Below are positions 7,344 to 17,780 of a stretch of DNA of 64,000 nt, piece after piece. A program made the position numbers and the translations under genes. The first letter of the stretch is position 1. Each line of letters opens with the position of its first letter. This DNA is from Allokutzneria sp. A3M-2-11 16 (lineage in GTDB: Bacteria; Actinomycetota; Actinomycetes; Mycobacteriales; Pseudonocardiaceae). The stretch lies in NCBI RefSeq assembly GCF_024213555.1, contig NZ_JANAVO010000004.1:186001-250000 (forward strand), in the 5' to 3' direction. The notes beneath the pieces were generated by a model. The model worked only from the letters and a program-made list of their open reading frames with translations, had not been told where the DNA came from and did no database searches.

Positions 7344-10300
7344 CGCCCCTCCTCAGGGTCAGGCCGAAACGGGAGCCGTGGAACGCGTTCACACCGTCCA
7401 CCGCGCACACGATGTCCGCGATCAGCGTGGGCTCGTCGCCGCCCCTGACCTCCGCCACGAACAGCTCGTACACCAGGCGCTCGTTGGCCGGGGTGATCTG
7501 CTTGCCACAACGCCAGTCATAGGTCTCGCGCTGCACCGGTTCGAACCGCCAGCCGTCCCGATCGACGGTGAATCCCAACGCTGCCAGGTAGAAGGCCATC
7601 GCCTGGAAGCCGCCGTCGACGATGAGGTTGCCCGGCATGCACGGATCGTCCCGGAAGTGCCCGTCGAAGAACCACGCGTCGTCGGCAACCGGCGTCTCCA
7701 CTCGGAGATAACCGCGGCCCCAAGGACCACCGGCCGGATCGAACTCGGTCACCTCGTGCAGCAACCAGGTTCGTTCGCTGCCCAGCCGCGGCGAGCTGCT
7801 GTGCGACCGCAGCTCCGCCCGGCCGAAGCACTCAGCGGCGCGCCCGTTGGCGAACGCCAGCATCTGGTGCGGCGCGAACTTTCCAGGTGAGCAAGCGTTC
7901 GACGGCGTGTCCAGCGGGGCGTCGGCCGCAGGGACGTGCTCGGCCGGGTTCCACGGGACGCCCGGTGAGCTCGCCAGGGCTTCGTCGGTGAACAGGCCGC
8001 TGCGCGAGCGAACGGTGACACGCAGCTCGTTGCCAACCCAGTAGTCGTAGCGGCACGCGAAGATGATCAGTCCGTTGTACTCGCTGTGCCCGTCGACGTT
8101 GACCTCACAGCTGATCACCTCGCCAGCCCGCGCGGGACTGCCGACGTAGGTCAGCTCCGCGTCCAGCAACCGGTAGTTGCGGTCCCCGGAATGGCCGAGG
8201 TCCGCGCCCAGCCAGCTCATCAGCACCAGGGTGCCCTGACCGGTCTCCACCATCAGCCCTGGCGGCAGGTACCCGGTGTGGTCCAGGTACCAGGCGTCCG
8301 GGTGCACGTCGGTCTCGGTCCTGATCACGCCCGCGCCCATGGAAGCCTGTTCCGCCTCCATCTCCAGGACGCGGTCGAACAACAGCATGGGCGGCTGCGG
8401 AAGGCGAATGTGCCTGCGGTGGTCGTCCTGCGCGGCGAAGCGAGGACCGAAGACCCGCGAAACCGGCCCAGCACCAAGGAGAAGCAGGTCCTCACGATCG
8501 AAGACCAGCTTCTTCTCCGGCTGCCGCCCCATCAACGCGATCGCCGTCCGAGTCTGGAGTTCGAGGAAATGCCGGTGCACCTCGGTGTGCTGGGTGAGCA
8601 CCGCCGCGTGCGCTGCGGCCACCCGTTCCCGTTGCGCCATAACGAAGCTGACGCGATCCGGAGCGACAACAGCCGGAGTAGCAACCGGGACTGGTGCGAA
8701 CCGCAGCTCCGGCAGGCGAACCTCGCTCCACTCCACCGGGAACCGCATGGTCTTGCCGATCTCCGCACGCGGGCGGCGCATCCGCTCGAAGAACTCCGCC
8801 GCGGCAACGGGAACTCCGGCCGCGACGAGTTCAGCCAACGCGAAGCCGAACTGGCGCAGCCCTCGCCCGTCCGGCGCATCCAGCGCAACAGCCAGGTGTT
8901 CACGATCGCCAAGGGTCCGACGAATCCATCCAGTGCACAGCCCCTGCGGACCCAACTCGACGAACACGCGCACACCGTCGGCCCACGCGCGCTCGACCAC
9001 TTCGGCGAACCGCACGGTGCTGACGCCCTGCGCGCTGACCGCCTCTGCGGCGCGCTCCGACGTGGCCGTGTAGGACTCCGTGGTAGCACCGCTGTAGAAG
9101 CGAACACCGGGGATGTCGCGAGCGGGCTGAGTGGCGAAGTCACGCCACGAAGCGCGCACCGGCTCCAGCTCCGGCACGTGCGCCGCGAAGTGGTAGCCGA
9201 TCTTGATGGACGGCAGACCCGTGCGCGCCAACAGCATCGAGCAAGCCTGCTCCGGGCCACCCACCACGCACACGTCCGGCGCGTTCTCCGCCATCACGTG
9301 CACGCCGGGGTAGTCGTCCAGTACCGCGCTAACGGAAGCGGCCGGACCGTTGACCAGGTGGCTGGCCCACCGGTCCTCGGTGATGCCCGCCCGCTGCCAC
9401 TGCTCCCGCAGCGCATGACAGTCGCCGGTGAGATCGTTGAGAAGCGAGTTCTCGCGGAAGTCGTTGTTCCACTTGGTGATGTCCGGCCAGACGCCCATCA
9501 CCGTCAGCCCCACCGGTTCCCCGGCGGAGTACCCGATCACCGCACTGGGCCGCAAGCCCAGCGAGTCGGTGATCTCCTTGTGCAGCATGCTGAACTTGCC
9601 GAGGTCGACTATGTCCTCGACCACCGACGGCGGCCGGCCGCCGGGCGGGGTGAGCGGTCCGCCGAAGCGCTCGGACGCGGAGGCGACCGCGTCCGGGAAC
9701 GCCAGCCACAGCTCACGGCCCATGTCCGGGTACACCGCGGCACCGTTGGTGAACACGAACGCGATCTCTCCGCCGAGCGGCTCGTCCCGGTACGCGACGC
9801 CCGCGGGCTTCACTCCCCCGTCGACGAGCCAACGCCGGGCACGTTCGATCGCCTTGCCCCGGTCGCCCTCGATCACCACCGCGAGCCTGGCTGGACCGCT
9901 GTCCGACATGTCACCGGACTCCAGTGCCGCAACGACTTCAGCGCGGTCGCGGCCCGAGTAGACCTCCAGCGTGGGCTCGTCCGCGATCCACGGCTCGGGA
10001 GTTCCCGCCGCGCGCAGCCGAACCCGGGTCCTGGGCGCTTCGAGCGGGTCCACAACGACCTCTGCGGTCTGCAATCCCACGACGGGCGTCGCCGGAGAAC
10101 CGGCCTGCGGGAGCGCTCCGTGCCGCAACGCCGTAGCCGCCATAGCGACACCGACGAGCCCGACCGCCGCGTGCGCCGATCCGAAGAAGTCCACAGTGGA
10201 CTCCTCGACGATCAGGTCAGCGGGCTGGGAATCGTCCTGGTCCAGCAAAGCGATCACGCGATCACCGTCACGCTCGGCGTCGCTGAGCCGCTTCAACACC

Positions 10301-12300
10301 AGCGCAACAGCCGCATCACCCGGCGTGGTCTCGCGACCGAGCTCGCGGAGTGCCGCCTGGTGCACCGGATCTCCGGAGAGGTCGACCGCACCGACGACCG
10401 CCGCATCGGCCTCACCGAGCCGCAAAGCGCGTGCGGCGAGGTCGAGCGCCACCAGACCGGAGGCTTCCTCCGCCGACACCGTGTAGCCCGGCCCGGCCAG
10501 GTCCAGCTGCGCGTTGATCCGGTTGGCGACGAGATTCGGCATCGCACCAACGGAAACGGCCGCGGTGTACGGTCCCGCGATGGCTTCGCGGAAGGCAGCC
10601 GCATCACTGGTGTCCGCGCCCGCGTCCTCCATCCACTGTGGAACGCGAAGCCGGGCGCAGTACCTGGTGCCCGTAAGGTCCGTGCCCATGCCGACGAGCA
10701 CAAGCGTGCGCTCGCGCGGCAGCTTCACATCGCGAACGGCCTCGCGAGCGGTTTCCAGTACTACCAACTGCTGTGGATAGGCGCGCTCCAGGTCGCGCGG
10801 CGGGAAGCGCAGTCCCGCAAGGGACAGGTTGACGTCACGGCGCAGGTTCCGGCGGCGGTTTCCGGTGAGCACATCCCTGCGGAAGTCCTCCGCGTCCGCG
10901 CCATCGGCCACCTTCGCGCCGATCGCCACGATCGCCACCGGATCTAGTCGCTTCGGCGGCACCGGAGCCTCGATGACCCCGACGTTCTCGGTCCAGCCGT
11001 CCACAACGAGATGGGCGTTGTTGCCGCCGAAACCGAACGCGCTCACCCCCGCGCGCAGCGGCCCGGTCCACTCCTCGGTCTCGGTCACCAGGCGGATCGG
11101 AGTTCCGTCCAGCGCGGAGATCGGCTCGTCGGCGTCCAGGGTCGGCGGGCGGAGCCCGGCCCGCATCCCGCCGATCACCTTGAGCAGACCGGCAACGCCC
11201 GCGGGGGCGAGCACGTGGCCCAGGTTGGACTTCGCGGAACCGATCGGCAGGCTCGCGCTCGCCGCGAAGACGTTCGCCAGCGACCGCACCTCGATGGAGT
11301 CACCGACCGGGGTTCCGGTGGCATGACACTCCACAAGGGACACTGTCTCCGGCGCGACACCCGCGATCTCGTATGCCTGCCGCATCGCCCGCTCCTGCCC
11401 GTCTTGCGCAGGTACGAGCAAACCACCGGTCCGGCCGTCGTTGGACAAGCCGACACCGCGCACCACACCGAAGATGGGCATGTCCTGGCGCACCGCGTCG
11501 GCCAGCCGCATCAACGCGACCATCCCGGCGCCCTCACCGAGCACGAGGCCGTCGGAGTCGCGGTGGAACGGACGGCTCCGCCCGGTGCTGCTCGTCGCCG
11601 AGAGCGCGGCGAAGTTCACTTGCAGGATCAGCTGATCCGCGCGGTTCACCGCCCCGGCTAGCATGAAGTCCGCGGAGCGGTCGAGCAGCCGGTCGCAGGC
11701 GAGCTTGATCGCGTAAAGCGAGGAGGCGCATGCCGCGTCGAGCGCGAAAGACCCGCCGTCCAGCCCGAGCGCCTTGGCCGCGAGGTGCGCAGGAAGTCCT
11801 GCGGAGAAACGGTTTCGAGCGTCCGGCCGAACGCGATCGCCACGCAGGGCAGGGGTTCCGTCGAGCAACACGTGCTCGGCGAAGCCCGCCATGGCCTCCG
11901 GCGGCATGCACAGGTTGCCGAGCACGAGTCCGGACCGGGACGGGGCGGCGCCCAGTCCGGACTCGCGCAGTGCTTCGCGACCGGCGTGCAACACCCACTG
12001 GAACAACGGATCCAGGGCGAGCACGAGTGGGGGGTCGATCGCGAAGCCGGAGGGGTCGAACACGGCATCGAAGCCGCGCACGTACCCGCCGACGTCGGAA
12101 TAGGTGCGGTCGACGGTCTCGGTGTCCGTCGCCATCGCCCACTGTGGACCGAGCCCCCACCGGTCGGGTGGCACGGTGGACAGGCTCTGCCTGCCCGCGG
12201 CGAGGTTGTCCCAGTACTGGTCCGGGGTGAACGCGCCGGGCAGCACGCAGCCCCGGCCGACGATCGCGATGTCCACGCTGGTGTTCTCTTCCCGGGTCAC
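7333..12300 (-). CDS. pfaC: PfaC-like PKS/fatty acid synthase: KS-CLF-AT-DH-DH
   Basis: Second subunit of a PUFA-synthase-like iterative megasynthase, 1655 aa. Domains in order: an active ketosynthase (Cys191 in DAACASS, His326 in ECHATGT, His362 in SNLGHVLAPAG); a chain-length-factor-like KS around residues 440-800, with Glu612 in VSAEEASG where Cys would be; a PfaB/PfaC-type acyltransferase (Ser925 in IGYSAGE); and two FabA-like hot-dog dehydratases (His1341 in LDHTGYLPPG and His1548 in GHFRDDPCMPG). No terminal glycerol-phosphate acyltransferase, seen in some myxobacterial Pfa3, is present. Start: GTG 12300, overlapping the previous stop as GTGA. It must work with the ACPs and ketoreductase of the PfaA-like protein and the PfaD-like reductase. 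Confidence 0.93.
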   Translation of the reverse strand: MTREENTSVDIAIVGRGCVLPGAFTPDQYWDNLAAGRQSLSTVPPDRWGLGPQWAMATDTETVDRTYSDVGGYVRGFDAVFDPSGFAIDPPLVLALDPLFQWVLHAGREALRESGLGAAPSRSGLVLGNLCMPPEAMAGFAEHVLLDGTPALRGDRVRPDARNRFSAGLPAHLAAKALGLDGGSFALDAACASSLYAIKLACDRLLDRSADFMLAGAVNRADQLILQVNFAALSATSSTGRSRPFHRDSDGLVLGEGAGMVALMRLADAVRQDMPIFGVVRGVGLSNDGRTGGLLVPAQDGQERAMRQAYEIAGVAPETVSLVECHATGTPVGDSIEVRSLANVFAASASLPIGSAKSNLGHVLAPAGVAGLLKVIGGMRAGLRPPTLDADEPISALDGTPIRLVTETEEWTGPLRAGVSAFGFGGNNAHLVVDGWTENVGVIEAPVPPKRLDPVAIVAIGAKVADGADAEDFRRDVLTGNRRRNLRRDVNLSLAGLRFPPRDLERAYPQQLVVLETAREAVRDVKLPRERTLVLVGMGTDLTGTRYCARLRVPQWMEDAGADTSDAAAFREAIAGPYTAAVSVGAMPNLVANRINAQLDLAGPGYTVSAEEASGLVALDLAARALRLGEADAAVVGAVDLSGDPVHQAALRELGRETTPGDAAVALVLKRLSDAERDGDRVIALLDQDDSQPADLIVEESTVDFFGSAHAAVGLVGVAMAATALRHGALPQAGSPATPVVGLQTAEVVVDPLEAPRTRVRLRAAGTPEPWIADEPTLEVYSGRDRAEVVAALESGDMSDSGPARLAVVIEGDRGKAIERARRWLVDGGVKPAGVAYRDEPLGGEIAFVFTNGAAVYPDMGRELWLAFPDAVASASERFGGPLTPPGGRPPSVVEDIVDLGKFSMLHKEITDSLGLRPSAVIGYSAGEPVGLTVMGVWPDITKWNNDFRENSLLNDLTGDCHALREQWQRAGITEDRWASHLVNGPAASVSAVLDDYPGVHVMAENAPDVCVVGGPEQACSMLLARTGLPSIKIGYHFAAHVPELEPVRASWRDFATQPARDIPGVRFYSGATTESYTATSERAAEAVSAQGVSTVRFAEVVERAWADGVRVFVELGPQGLCTGWIRRTLGDREHLAVALDAPDGRGLRQFGFALAELVAAGVPVAAAEFFERMRRPRAEIGKTMRFPVEWSEVRLPELRFAPVPVATPAVVAPDRVSFVMAQRERVAAAHAAVLTQHTEVHRHFLELQTRTAIALMGRQPEKKLVFDREDLLLLGAGPVSRVFGPRFAAQDDHRRHIRLPQPPMLLFDRVLEMEAEQASMGAGVIRTETDVHPDAWYLDHTGYLPPGLMVETGQGTLVLMSWLGADLGHSGDRNYRLLDAELTYVGSPARAGEVISCEVNVDGHSEYNGLIIFACRYDYWVGNELRVTVRSRSGLFTDEALASSPGVPWNPAEHVPAADAPLDTPSNACSPGKFAPHQMLAFANGRAAECFGRAELRSHSSSPRLGSERTWLLHEVTEFDPAGGPWGRGYLRVETPVADDAWFFDGHFRDDPCMPGNLIVDGGFQAMAFYLAALGFTVDRDGWRFEPVQRETYDWRCGKQITPANERLVYELFVAEVRGGDEPTLIADIVCAVDGVNAFHGSRFGLTLRRGDAR

Positions 12301-15300
12301 TGGATCTGCAGGCGGGCGCGGAAGCTCGGCGCGTCGCCGACCTCGATGTCCACCACGGAGGCGTCGATCCGCTTGCCGCGCACCGGAATCCGGCTACCCG
12401 AGCCGGTGAGTCCCGGCAGCGGCAACGTGCCGAGCTGCTGCACGTCGTCGAGGACGACGCTGTCCAGCTCGGGGAACCACGTGCGCGCGGCCCGGCTCAT
12501 CCAGTCGACCGCGGTCGTGGCGGTCACCCCGGTGTCGGCGTGCCCGACCAAGTCGGGGTGGGTCGATGCGTGCAACCGCACCTCGACCGAGGGCGGGTCC
12601 TGGTTCCGGCCGGTCATCACCGCAACGCCTTCGCCCGCGGTGATGATCACGCGCACGTCGTTGCCCGCACCGGTCACCTCGTCGGTGAAGGCGGCCCCGC
12701 CCTCAGCGAGCGGGATCAGCGCGATCTCCCTGCGGCGGAAGAACTCCTTCAGCGACGAGTCGACCATGCCGCCCTCCCACGGCCCCCACGCGATGGAGCG
12801 CACCAAGCAGTCCGGCCTGCGAACGCTCTCCGCGACGGCGACGTGGTTCAGCGTCTCGTTGGCCATGGCGTAGTCGCTCTGCCGGTCGCTGCCGAAGGTG
12901 CCCGCCACCGAGGAGAACAGGCAGAGCATGGTCAGCGGGTCCTCGGCGGTCGCGTCCAGCAACGCGCGCAACCCGGTGAGCTTGGTGCTGGTGACGAGTT
13001 CGTACTGCTCGTCGGTCTTCTCGACCAGCGGGTGGTCCTCGATCACGCCCGCCGCGTGCACGAGCCCGGTGATCGGCCCCCACTGCTCGCGAACGGTGGC
13101 CAGAGCGACGGCCACCTCGGCGCTGTCCCGGATGTCCACGGCGTGGTAGCTGACCTCGGATCCCGCGTCCCGCAAGGCTTTCAGGTTCGCGTGCACCTCG
13201 CGGTTGGCCAGCACGCCGCGCACCCTGGAGCGCACCACGCCCGGCGCCGCGCGCTCGTGCCGCGCGACGGCCTGCACCAGCGCGGACTCATCGGTGATCC
13301 CGGCGAGGTAGTCCGGCTCGTCCGCGAGCGGACTGCGGCCGAGGATCACCAACCGTGGCCGGTGTGAACGCGCCAGCGCCAGCAACCCGGGAGCGGTCAC
13401 GCCGCGCGCCCCGCCGCCGACCACGATCACCGACTCCGGCCCGACCGCGGTGCCCGGAGTGCCGTCGAGCTCCTGGGCGACCGCGCGCAGCGTCAGCCTG
13501 GTCCCATCGGCCCGCAGACCAACGTCCAAAGTGGACCCACCGGAGAGCAGCTCGCCGACGATCGCCTCCGCGATCTCGTCGGGCGTGCGGCCACCGCGCT
13601 CGCAGTCGATCGCACGGACGCTCGCGTAGTCCCATTCCTTGGCCACCACACGGGAAAGCGCGGAGATTCCCCCGAGCCACGCGCGGTTCGGGCTGCGCCC
13701 GTCGAGCCCGAAGTCCCCGCCGGTGTCCTGCACGGTGACGAAGACACCGCCCTCAGTGGTGAAGGTGGCGGCAGTGCGCCACGCCGTCTGGTAGGCGTCG
13801 CGGTGGATGGTGAGGGCATCGTCGATCGACCTGATCTCCGCGAGTCCGCCGAGGTGCACAACCCCGTTGGCGTCGGCCGGAACCTCGGTCACGACCTTGG
13901 CGGCGATGCCCCGCGCGGTGAGCTTCGCCGCGACGCAGTCGGCGATCCCCCCGCCGTCCTCGGTGACGTAGAGCGGGAAGTCGCCCAGCCCCACCATGGC
14001 CAGACCCGGAGCCGGGGTGCCGACCGCCCGGGTCACCCGGCGAACGACCGTGTTCCCGGCGCTCCCGGTGCTCCCGGCCTCGACCGCCCCACCGAACTCG
14101 CTCGTGATCTGGCGCAGCGTGCGCAGGGCACCGAGCCGCGCGGAGTCCAGCTCGGCCAGACCCGGAACCTCCTTGCGCAGAGCCGAGAACACCTCCACCC
14201 GCTTGATCGAGTCAATCCCCAGATCCGCCTCAAGCTCCATATCCAGATCCAGCATCTCCACCGGATAACCCGTCCGATCCGCCACCACATTCAGCAACAC
14301 CCCACTGATGTCCTGACCGGCGGTGCTGGAGCTGGAAACGCCACCACCGAGCCCCGAGGAGATCTCACGCAACGTCCGCAGCGCACCGAGCCGAGCCGAG
14401 TCCAACTCCGCCAGACCCGGAACCTCCCTGCGCAGAGCCGAGAACACCTCCACCCGCTTGATCGAGTCAATCCCCAGATCCGCCTCAAGCTCCATATCCA
14501 GATCCAGCATCTCCACCGGATAACCCGTCCGATCCGCCACCACGCTCAGCAGCACGGCGCTGACATCGGTGGCAGGCCCGACAGGAACCGAAGCGGAAAC
14601 CGGGGGCGCGGGCATGGCGGTGATGCTCGGCATCACCGGAGCGGCGGGCATCATCGGAGCACTGGGCATCGCCGGAGCGGACACTACCGCGGCAGCGGGC
14701 AGGCTGACCGGAGCAGGAACTGGAGCTGGAGCGGGAGCGGCGGACAGCTCGCCAGGACTGCCCAGCAGCGCGGCGAGCGTGGCCTCCGAGGAACGCAGGA
14801 AAGCCAGGTGACTCTCCGACAGCAGCTGCTGGTAGGTGTTGTGCGCCTCGGCGGTCTGCCGCTGGCTCTCCTCCACCGCGCGCAGCCACCCGGGCGCGGA
14901 AGCCTCCTGAGCCACAACGGGTTCGGCTGCCGGGACCACCGGATTGGGCGCGGGGAACGCCGTCGCTCCACCGGCGGGCGGGTACTGGCGCCCCTGGTTG
15001 GCACCGTTGATGCGCACCGTCATCTTGGCCTTGCTCTCCTTCTTCGGTTCCGCGAGCGGTGCGTTCCGCTCCCACAACGCCTCGTAGCCCAACTCGGTAC
15101 CACTCACCGCGAGCCGGGCCAGCGCCTCGTTGAGGCTGCTGATCCCGTTGCGGCCCTTGCGATCGGTTCCCACGGCCAGGTGCTCCCGGTCACCGAGAAT
15201 GCGGCCGACCAGCCCGGTCAGCGTCGACCCGGCGCCCACCTCGACGAACCGCCGGACCCCCGCCGCGTACAGCGCCTCGATCTGCTCGACGAAGCGGACC

Positions 15301-17756
15301 GGAGCCGCGAGGTGTCCCGCGACGCGCGAGCGGATCTCCTCCGGCGCGCTCGGGTACACCGCGGCGTCGGCGTTGCCAAACACCTCGACACCGGGCTCGA
15401 CAACCGGGATTCCGCTGAGGAAGTCCAGGAACGGCGCCGAAGCGTCCGCCACCAGAGGGCTGTGGAACGCGGTCGCGGTGTTGAGCCGCTTCACCGCGAC
15501 GCCCTCGGCGGCGATCTTCTGCTCGACGACATCGGCCGAGGGCGCGCCGACCGAGATCACGACCTGGTCCGGCGCATTGTGGTTGGCCACCCACACATCG
15601 GCGATCCCGATGCCCGACAACACGTTCTCGACATCCTCGCGGGAGGCCGTGACCGCGGTCATGACGCCCGGGACCTCGGCAGCGTCCCGCATCAGCTCGC
15701 CGCGCCGCCGCGCCATCCGCAGCAACGACCGCTCGTCGACCGCACCGGCCGCGTACAGCGCGACAAGCTCACCAAAGCTGTGTCCCGCAACGCAACCCGG
15801 CCGCAAGCCCAGCGAGTACAGCACACCGAGCAGCGCGAGGCTATGCGCGGCGAGCGCGGGCTGAGCCCACTCCGTCGCGGTGATTCGAGCGGTCTGCTCG
15901 GCACGTTCGGCATCGGTGAACGCGGGGCGCGGGAACACCACCTGGTGCAACGGTTGCTCGTCGAAGTCACCGATGCGGTCCCACACCCGCTGAGCACTCG
16001 GCACGTGCATGGTGATGTCGGCGCTCATCCCGACGTACTGTGACCCCTGACCGGGGAACAGGAACGCGGTTCGTCCCTCCACAATAGAAAGTCCATAGTG
16101 GACTCCGTTCGGCGTGGAGAACCCCTTGTCCGGGGACTTCTCGACCAAGGCCGCCGCTCGTTCGAGGTCGCCGATGTCCGTGGCCACCACCGCGAGCCGA
16201 ACGGCATCGGTCGCCCGGAAGCGAAGCTGGCTCCGCCGGGCGATGTCGGCGAGTGAGCCACTTCGCTTGGCGCGCAAGCTCTTCAGCAGCTCTTGAGATG
16301 AGGAAGCGCTGAACAGGACGAGTTCACTCGGCTGCGAGCGGTGCCGCCAGGCCGCGGCCGGACCGGTGTACTCCTCCAGGGTCAGGTGGAAGTTGCTGCC
16401 TCCGAAGCCGAAGCTCGACAGCGCGGCACGGCGCGGATGCGCGGGATTGCCGACCCACGGGCGCGCCTGGGTGTTGAGGTAGAACGGAGTCCGCTCCAGC
16501 TCCAGCTCCGGGTTGGGCCGGTCCACCTTGATCGTCGGCGGCAACACCTTGTGGTGCAAGGCGAGCGCGGCCTTGACCAGCCCGGCCGCACCCGCGGCGC
16601 ACTTCGTGTGACCGACCTGGGACTTCACCGAGCCGAGCGCGCACCACTGCCGGTCGGTGCGCCCGGACTCGTCGAAGACCTCGCGCAACGAGCCGAACTC
16701 GGCGCGGTCACCCGCGATCGTGCCGGTGCCGTGCGCCTCAACGAGTTCGACGGTGCCGGGGTCGTAGCCCGCCACGTCGTAGGCTCTGCGCAACGCCCTG
16801 GCCTGGCCCTCGGGCAGCGGCGCGTAGATCGCCGTGCTCCGGCCGTCCGACGCCGCGCCGATACCGCGGATCACCGCGTAGATCCGGTCGCCGTCGCGCT
16901 CCGCGTCGTCGAGCCGCTTGAGCGCGAGCATCGCCAGGCCCTCGCCGAGCATGGTGCCGTCGGCGTCCTCGGCGAACGGGCGGCAGTCCCCGCTCGGCGA
17001 CAGCGCGGGGGTCTTGCTGAACGAGACGAAGGTGCCGATGTCGTTGGTGGTGTCCACACCGCCGGTCAGCACCAGGTCGGCGCGGCCGATCGCCAGCTCC
17101 GCGATCGCCGCGGACACCGCGGCGAGCGAACTGCCGCAGGCGGCGTCGGTGGTGTAGTTGGCGCCGTGCAGGTCGAAGCGGTTGGCGATCCGCCCGGCGA
17201 CGACGTTGCCGAGCATGCCGGGGAAGGTCGCCTCCTGCCAGTCCACGCCGTGCCCGGCGATGCCGTCGCACACCGCCTGCGCGGTTGGCTCGTCGACCCC
17301 GTTCTCCCGCAAGGCTTTCAGCCACACCGGGCGGTTGAGCCAGCCGGTCATCTCCGACATCAGCTTCATCGCCGACGCGCCCAGGATCACGCTCACCCGG
17401 TCCCGGTCGGTCTCCCCGAGCCCGCCGCCGAGGTCGGCGAGCACCTGCTCGGCGACCACGAGCGAGAGCAACTGGGTGGAATCCGTCGCGGGCAACACGT
17501 TCGGCGGGATGCCGAAGGCCACCGGGTCGAAGTCCACCTCGGGCAGGAACGCGCCGCGGCGCGCGTAGGTCTTGCCCGGTGCGGACGGGTCGGCGTCGTA
17601 GTGGTCCTCCACCAGCCAGTGCGTGCCGGGCACATCGGTGATCAGGTCTCGGCCCTCGACGACGGTGCGCCAGAACCCTTCTGCGTCAAGCGATCCTGGC
17701 ATGATCGTGCCGAGGCCGACGATGGCCACCGGCGGTTGCGCGCTCTCGCGTGCCAC
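12297..17756 (-). CDS. pfaA: PfaA-like PKS/fatty acid synthase: KS-AT-ACP-ACP-KR
   Basis: First subunit of the PUFA-like synthase, 1819 aa. The ketosynthase has Cys207 in DAACGSS, then VEAHGTGT and SQVGHTKCAAG. The acyltransferase has FLFPGQGSQY and Ser660 in GHSFGE. A Pro/Ala linker leads to two acyl carrier proteins whose phosphopantetheine serines (DSIKR) are Ser1098 and Ser1183. The ketoreductase has the NADPH loop GGGARGVT near 1444 and the active Tyr in SDYAMANE near 1630. The last ~100 residues look like a shortened dehydratase-type segment without clear catalytic motifs. Two ACPs is few for this family (five to nine is common). GTG 17756 is preceded by AGGAGA. A dedicated phosphopantetheinyl transferase is not encoded in the window. 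Confidence 0.94.
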   Translation of the reverse strand: MARESAQPPVAIVGLGTIMPGSLDAEGFWRTVVEGRDLITDVPGTHWLVEDHYDADPSAPGKTYARRGAFLPEVDFDPVAFGIPPNVLPATDSTQLLSLVVAEQVLADLGGGLGETDRDRVSVILGASAMKLMSEMTGWLNRPVWLKALRENGVDEPTAQAVCDGIAGHGVDWQEATFPGMLGNVVAGRIANRFDLHGANYTTDAACGSSLAAVSAAIAELAIGRADLVLTGGVDTTNDIGTFVSFSKTPALSPSGDCRPFAEDADGTMLGEGLAMLALKRLDDAERDGDRIYAVIRGIGAASDGRSTAIYAPLPEGQARALRRAYDVAGYDPGTVELVEAHGTGTIAGDRAEFGSLREVFDESGRTDRQWCALGSVKSQVGHTKCAAGAAGLVKAALALHHKVLPPTIKVDRPNPELELERTPFYLNTQARPWVGNPAHPRRAALSSFGFGGSNFHLTLEEYTGPAAAWRHRSQPSELVLFSASSSQELLKSLRAKRSGSLADIARRSQLRFRATDAVRLAVVATDIGDLERAAALVEKSPDKGFSTPNGVHYGLSIVEGRTAFLFPGQGSQYVGMSADITMHVPSAQRVWDRIGDFDEQPLHQVVFPRPAFTDAERAEQTARITATEWAQPALAAHSLALLGVLYSLGLRPGCVAGHSFGELVALYAAGAVDERSLLRMARRRGELMRDAAEVPGVMTAVTASREDVENVLSGIGIADVWVANHNAPDQVVISVGAPSADVVEQKIAAEGVAVKRLNTATAFHSPLVADASAPFLDFLSGIPVVEPGVEVFGNADAAVYPSAPEEIRSRVAGHLAAPVRFVEQIEALYAAGVRRFVEVGAGSTLTGLVGRILGDREHLAVGTDRKGRNGISSLNEALARLAVSGTELGYEALWERNAPLAEPKKESKAKMTVRINGANQGRQYPPAGGATAFPAPNPVVPAAEPVVAQEASAPGWLRAVEESQRQTAEAHNTYQQLLSESHLAFLRSSEATLAALLGSPGELSAAPAPAPVPAPVSLPAAAVVSAPAMPSAPMMPAAPVMPSITAMPAPPVSASVPVGPATDVSAVLLSVVADRTGYPVEMLDLDMELEADLGIDSIKRVEVFSALRREVPGLAELDSARLGALRTLREISSGLGGGVSSSSTAGQDISGVLLNVVADRTGYPVEMLDLDMELEADLGIDSIKRVEVFSALRKEVPGLAELDSARLGALRTLRQITSEFGGAVEAGSTGSAGNTVVRRVTRAVGTPAPGLAMVGLGDFPLYVTEDGGGIADCVAAKLTARGIAAKVVTEVPADANGVVHLGGLAEIRSIDDALTIHRDAYQTAWRTAATFTTEGGVFVTVQDTGGDFGLDGRSPNRAWLGGISALSRVVAKEWDYASVRAIDCERGGRTPDEIAEAIVGELLSGGSTLDVGLRADGTRLTLRAVAQELDGTPGTAVGPESVIVVGGGARGVTAPGLLALARSHRPRLVILGRSPLADEPDYLAGITDESALVQAVARHERAAPGVVRSRVRGVLANREVHANLKALRDAGSEVSYHAVDIRDSAEVAVALATVREQWGPITGLVHAAGVIEDHPLVEKTDEQYELVTSTKLTGLRALLDATAEDPLTMLCLFSSVAGTFGSDRQSDYAMANETLNHVAVAESVRRPDCLVRSIAWGPWEGGMVDSSLKEFFRRREIALIPLAEGGAAFTDEVTGAGNDVRVIITAGEGVAVMTGRNQDPPSVEVRLHASTHPDLVGHADTGVTATTAVDWMSRAARTWFPELDSVVLDDVQQLGTLPLPGLTGSGSRIPVRGKRIDASVVDIEVGDAPSFRARLQIQ
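14157..14546. repeat. Tandem duplication of the ACP coding core (135 bp, 255-bp offset)
   Basis: Bases 14157-14291 and 14412-14546 match with a single difference inside the stretch, at an offset of 255 bp (85 codons). They encode the DSIKR-containing cores of the two ACPs. Flanking ACP sequence is similar only at protein level, which points to recent duplication or gene conversion limited to the core. Confidence 0.85.
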
Positions 17757-17780
17757 AACAATCTCCTGTGAAATCGGGAA

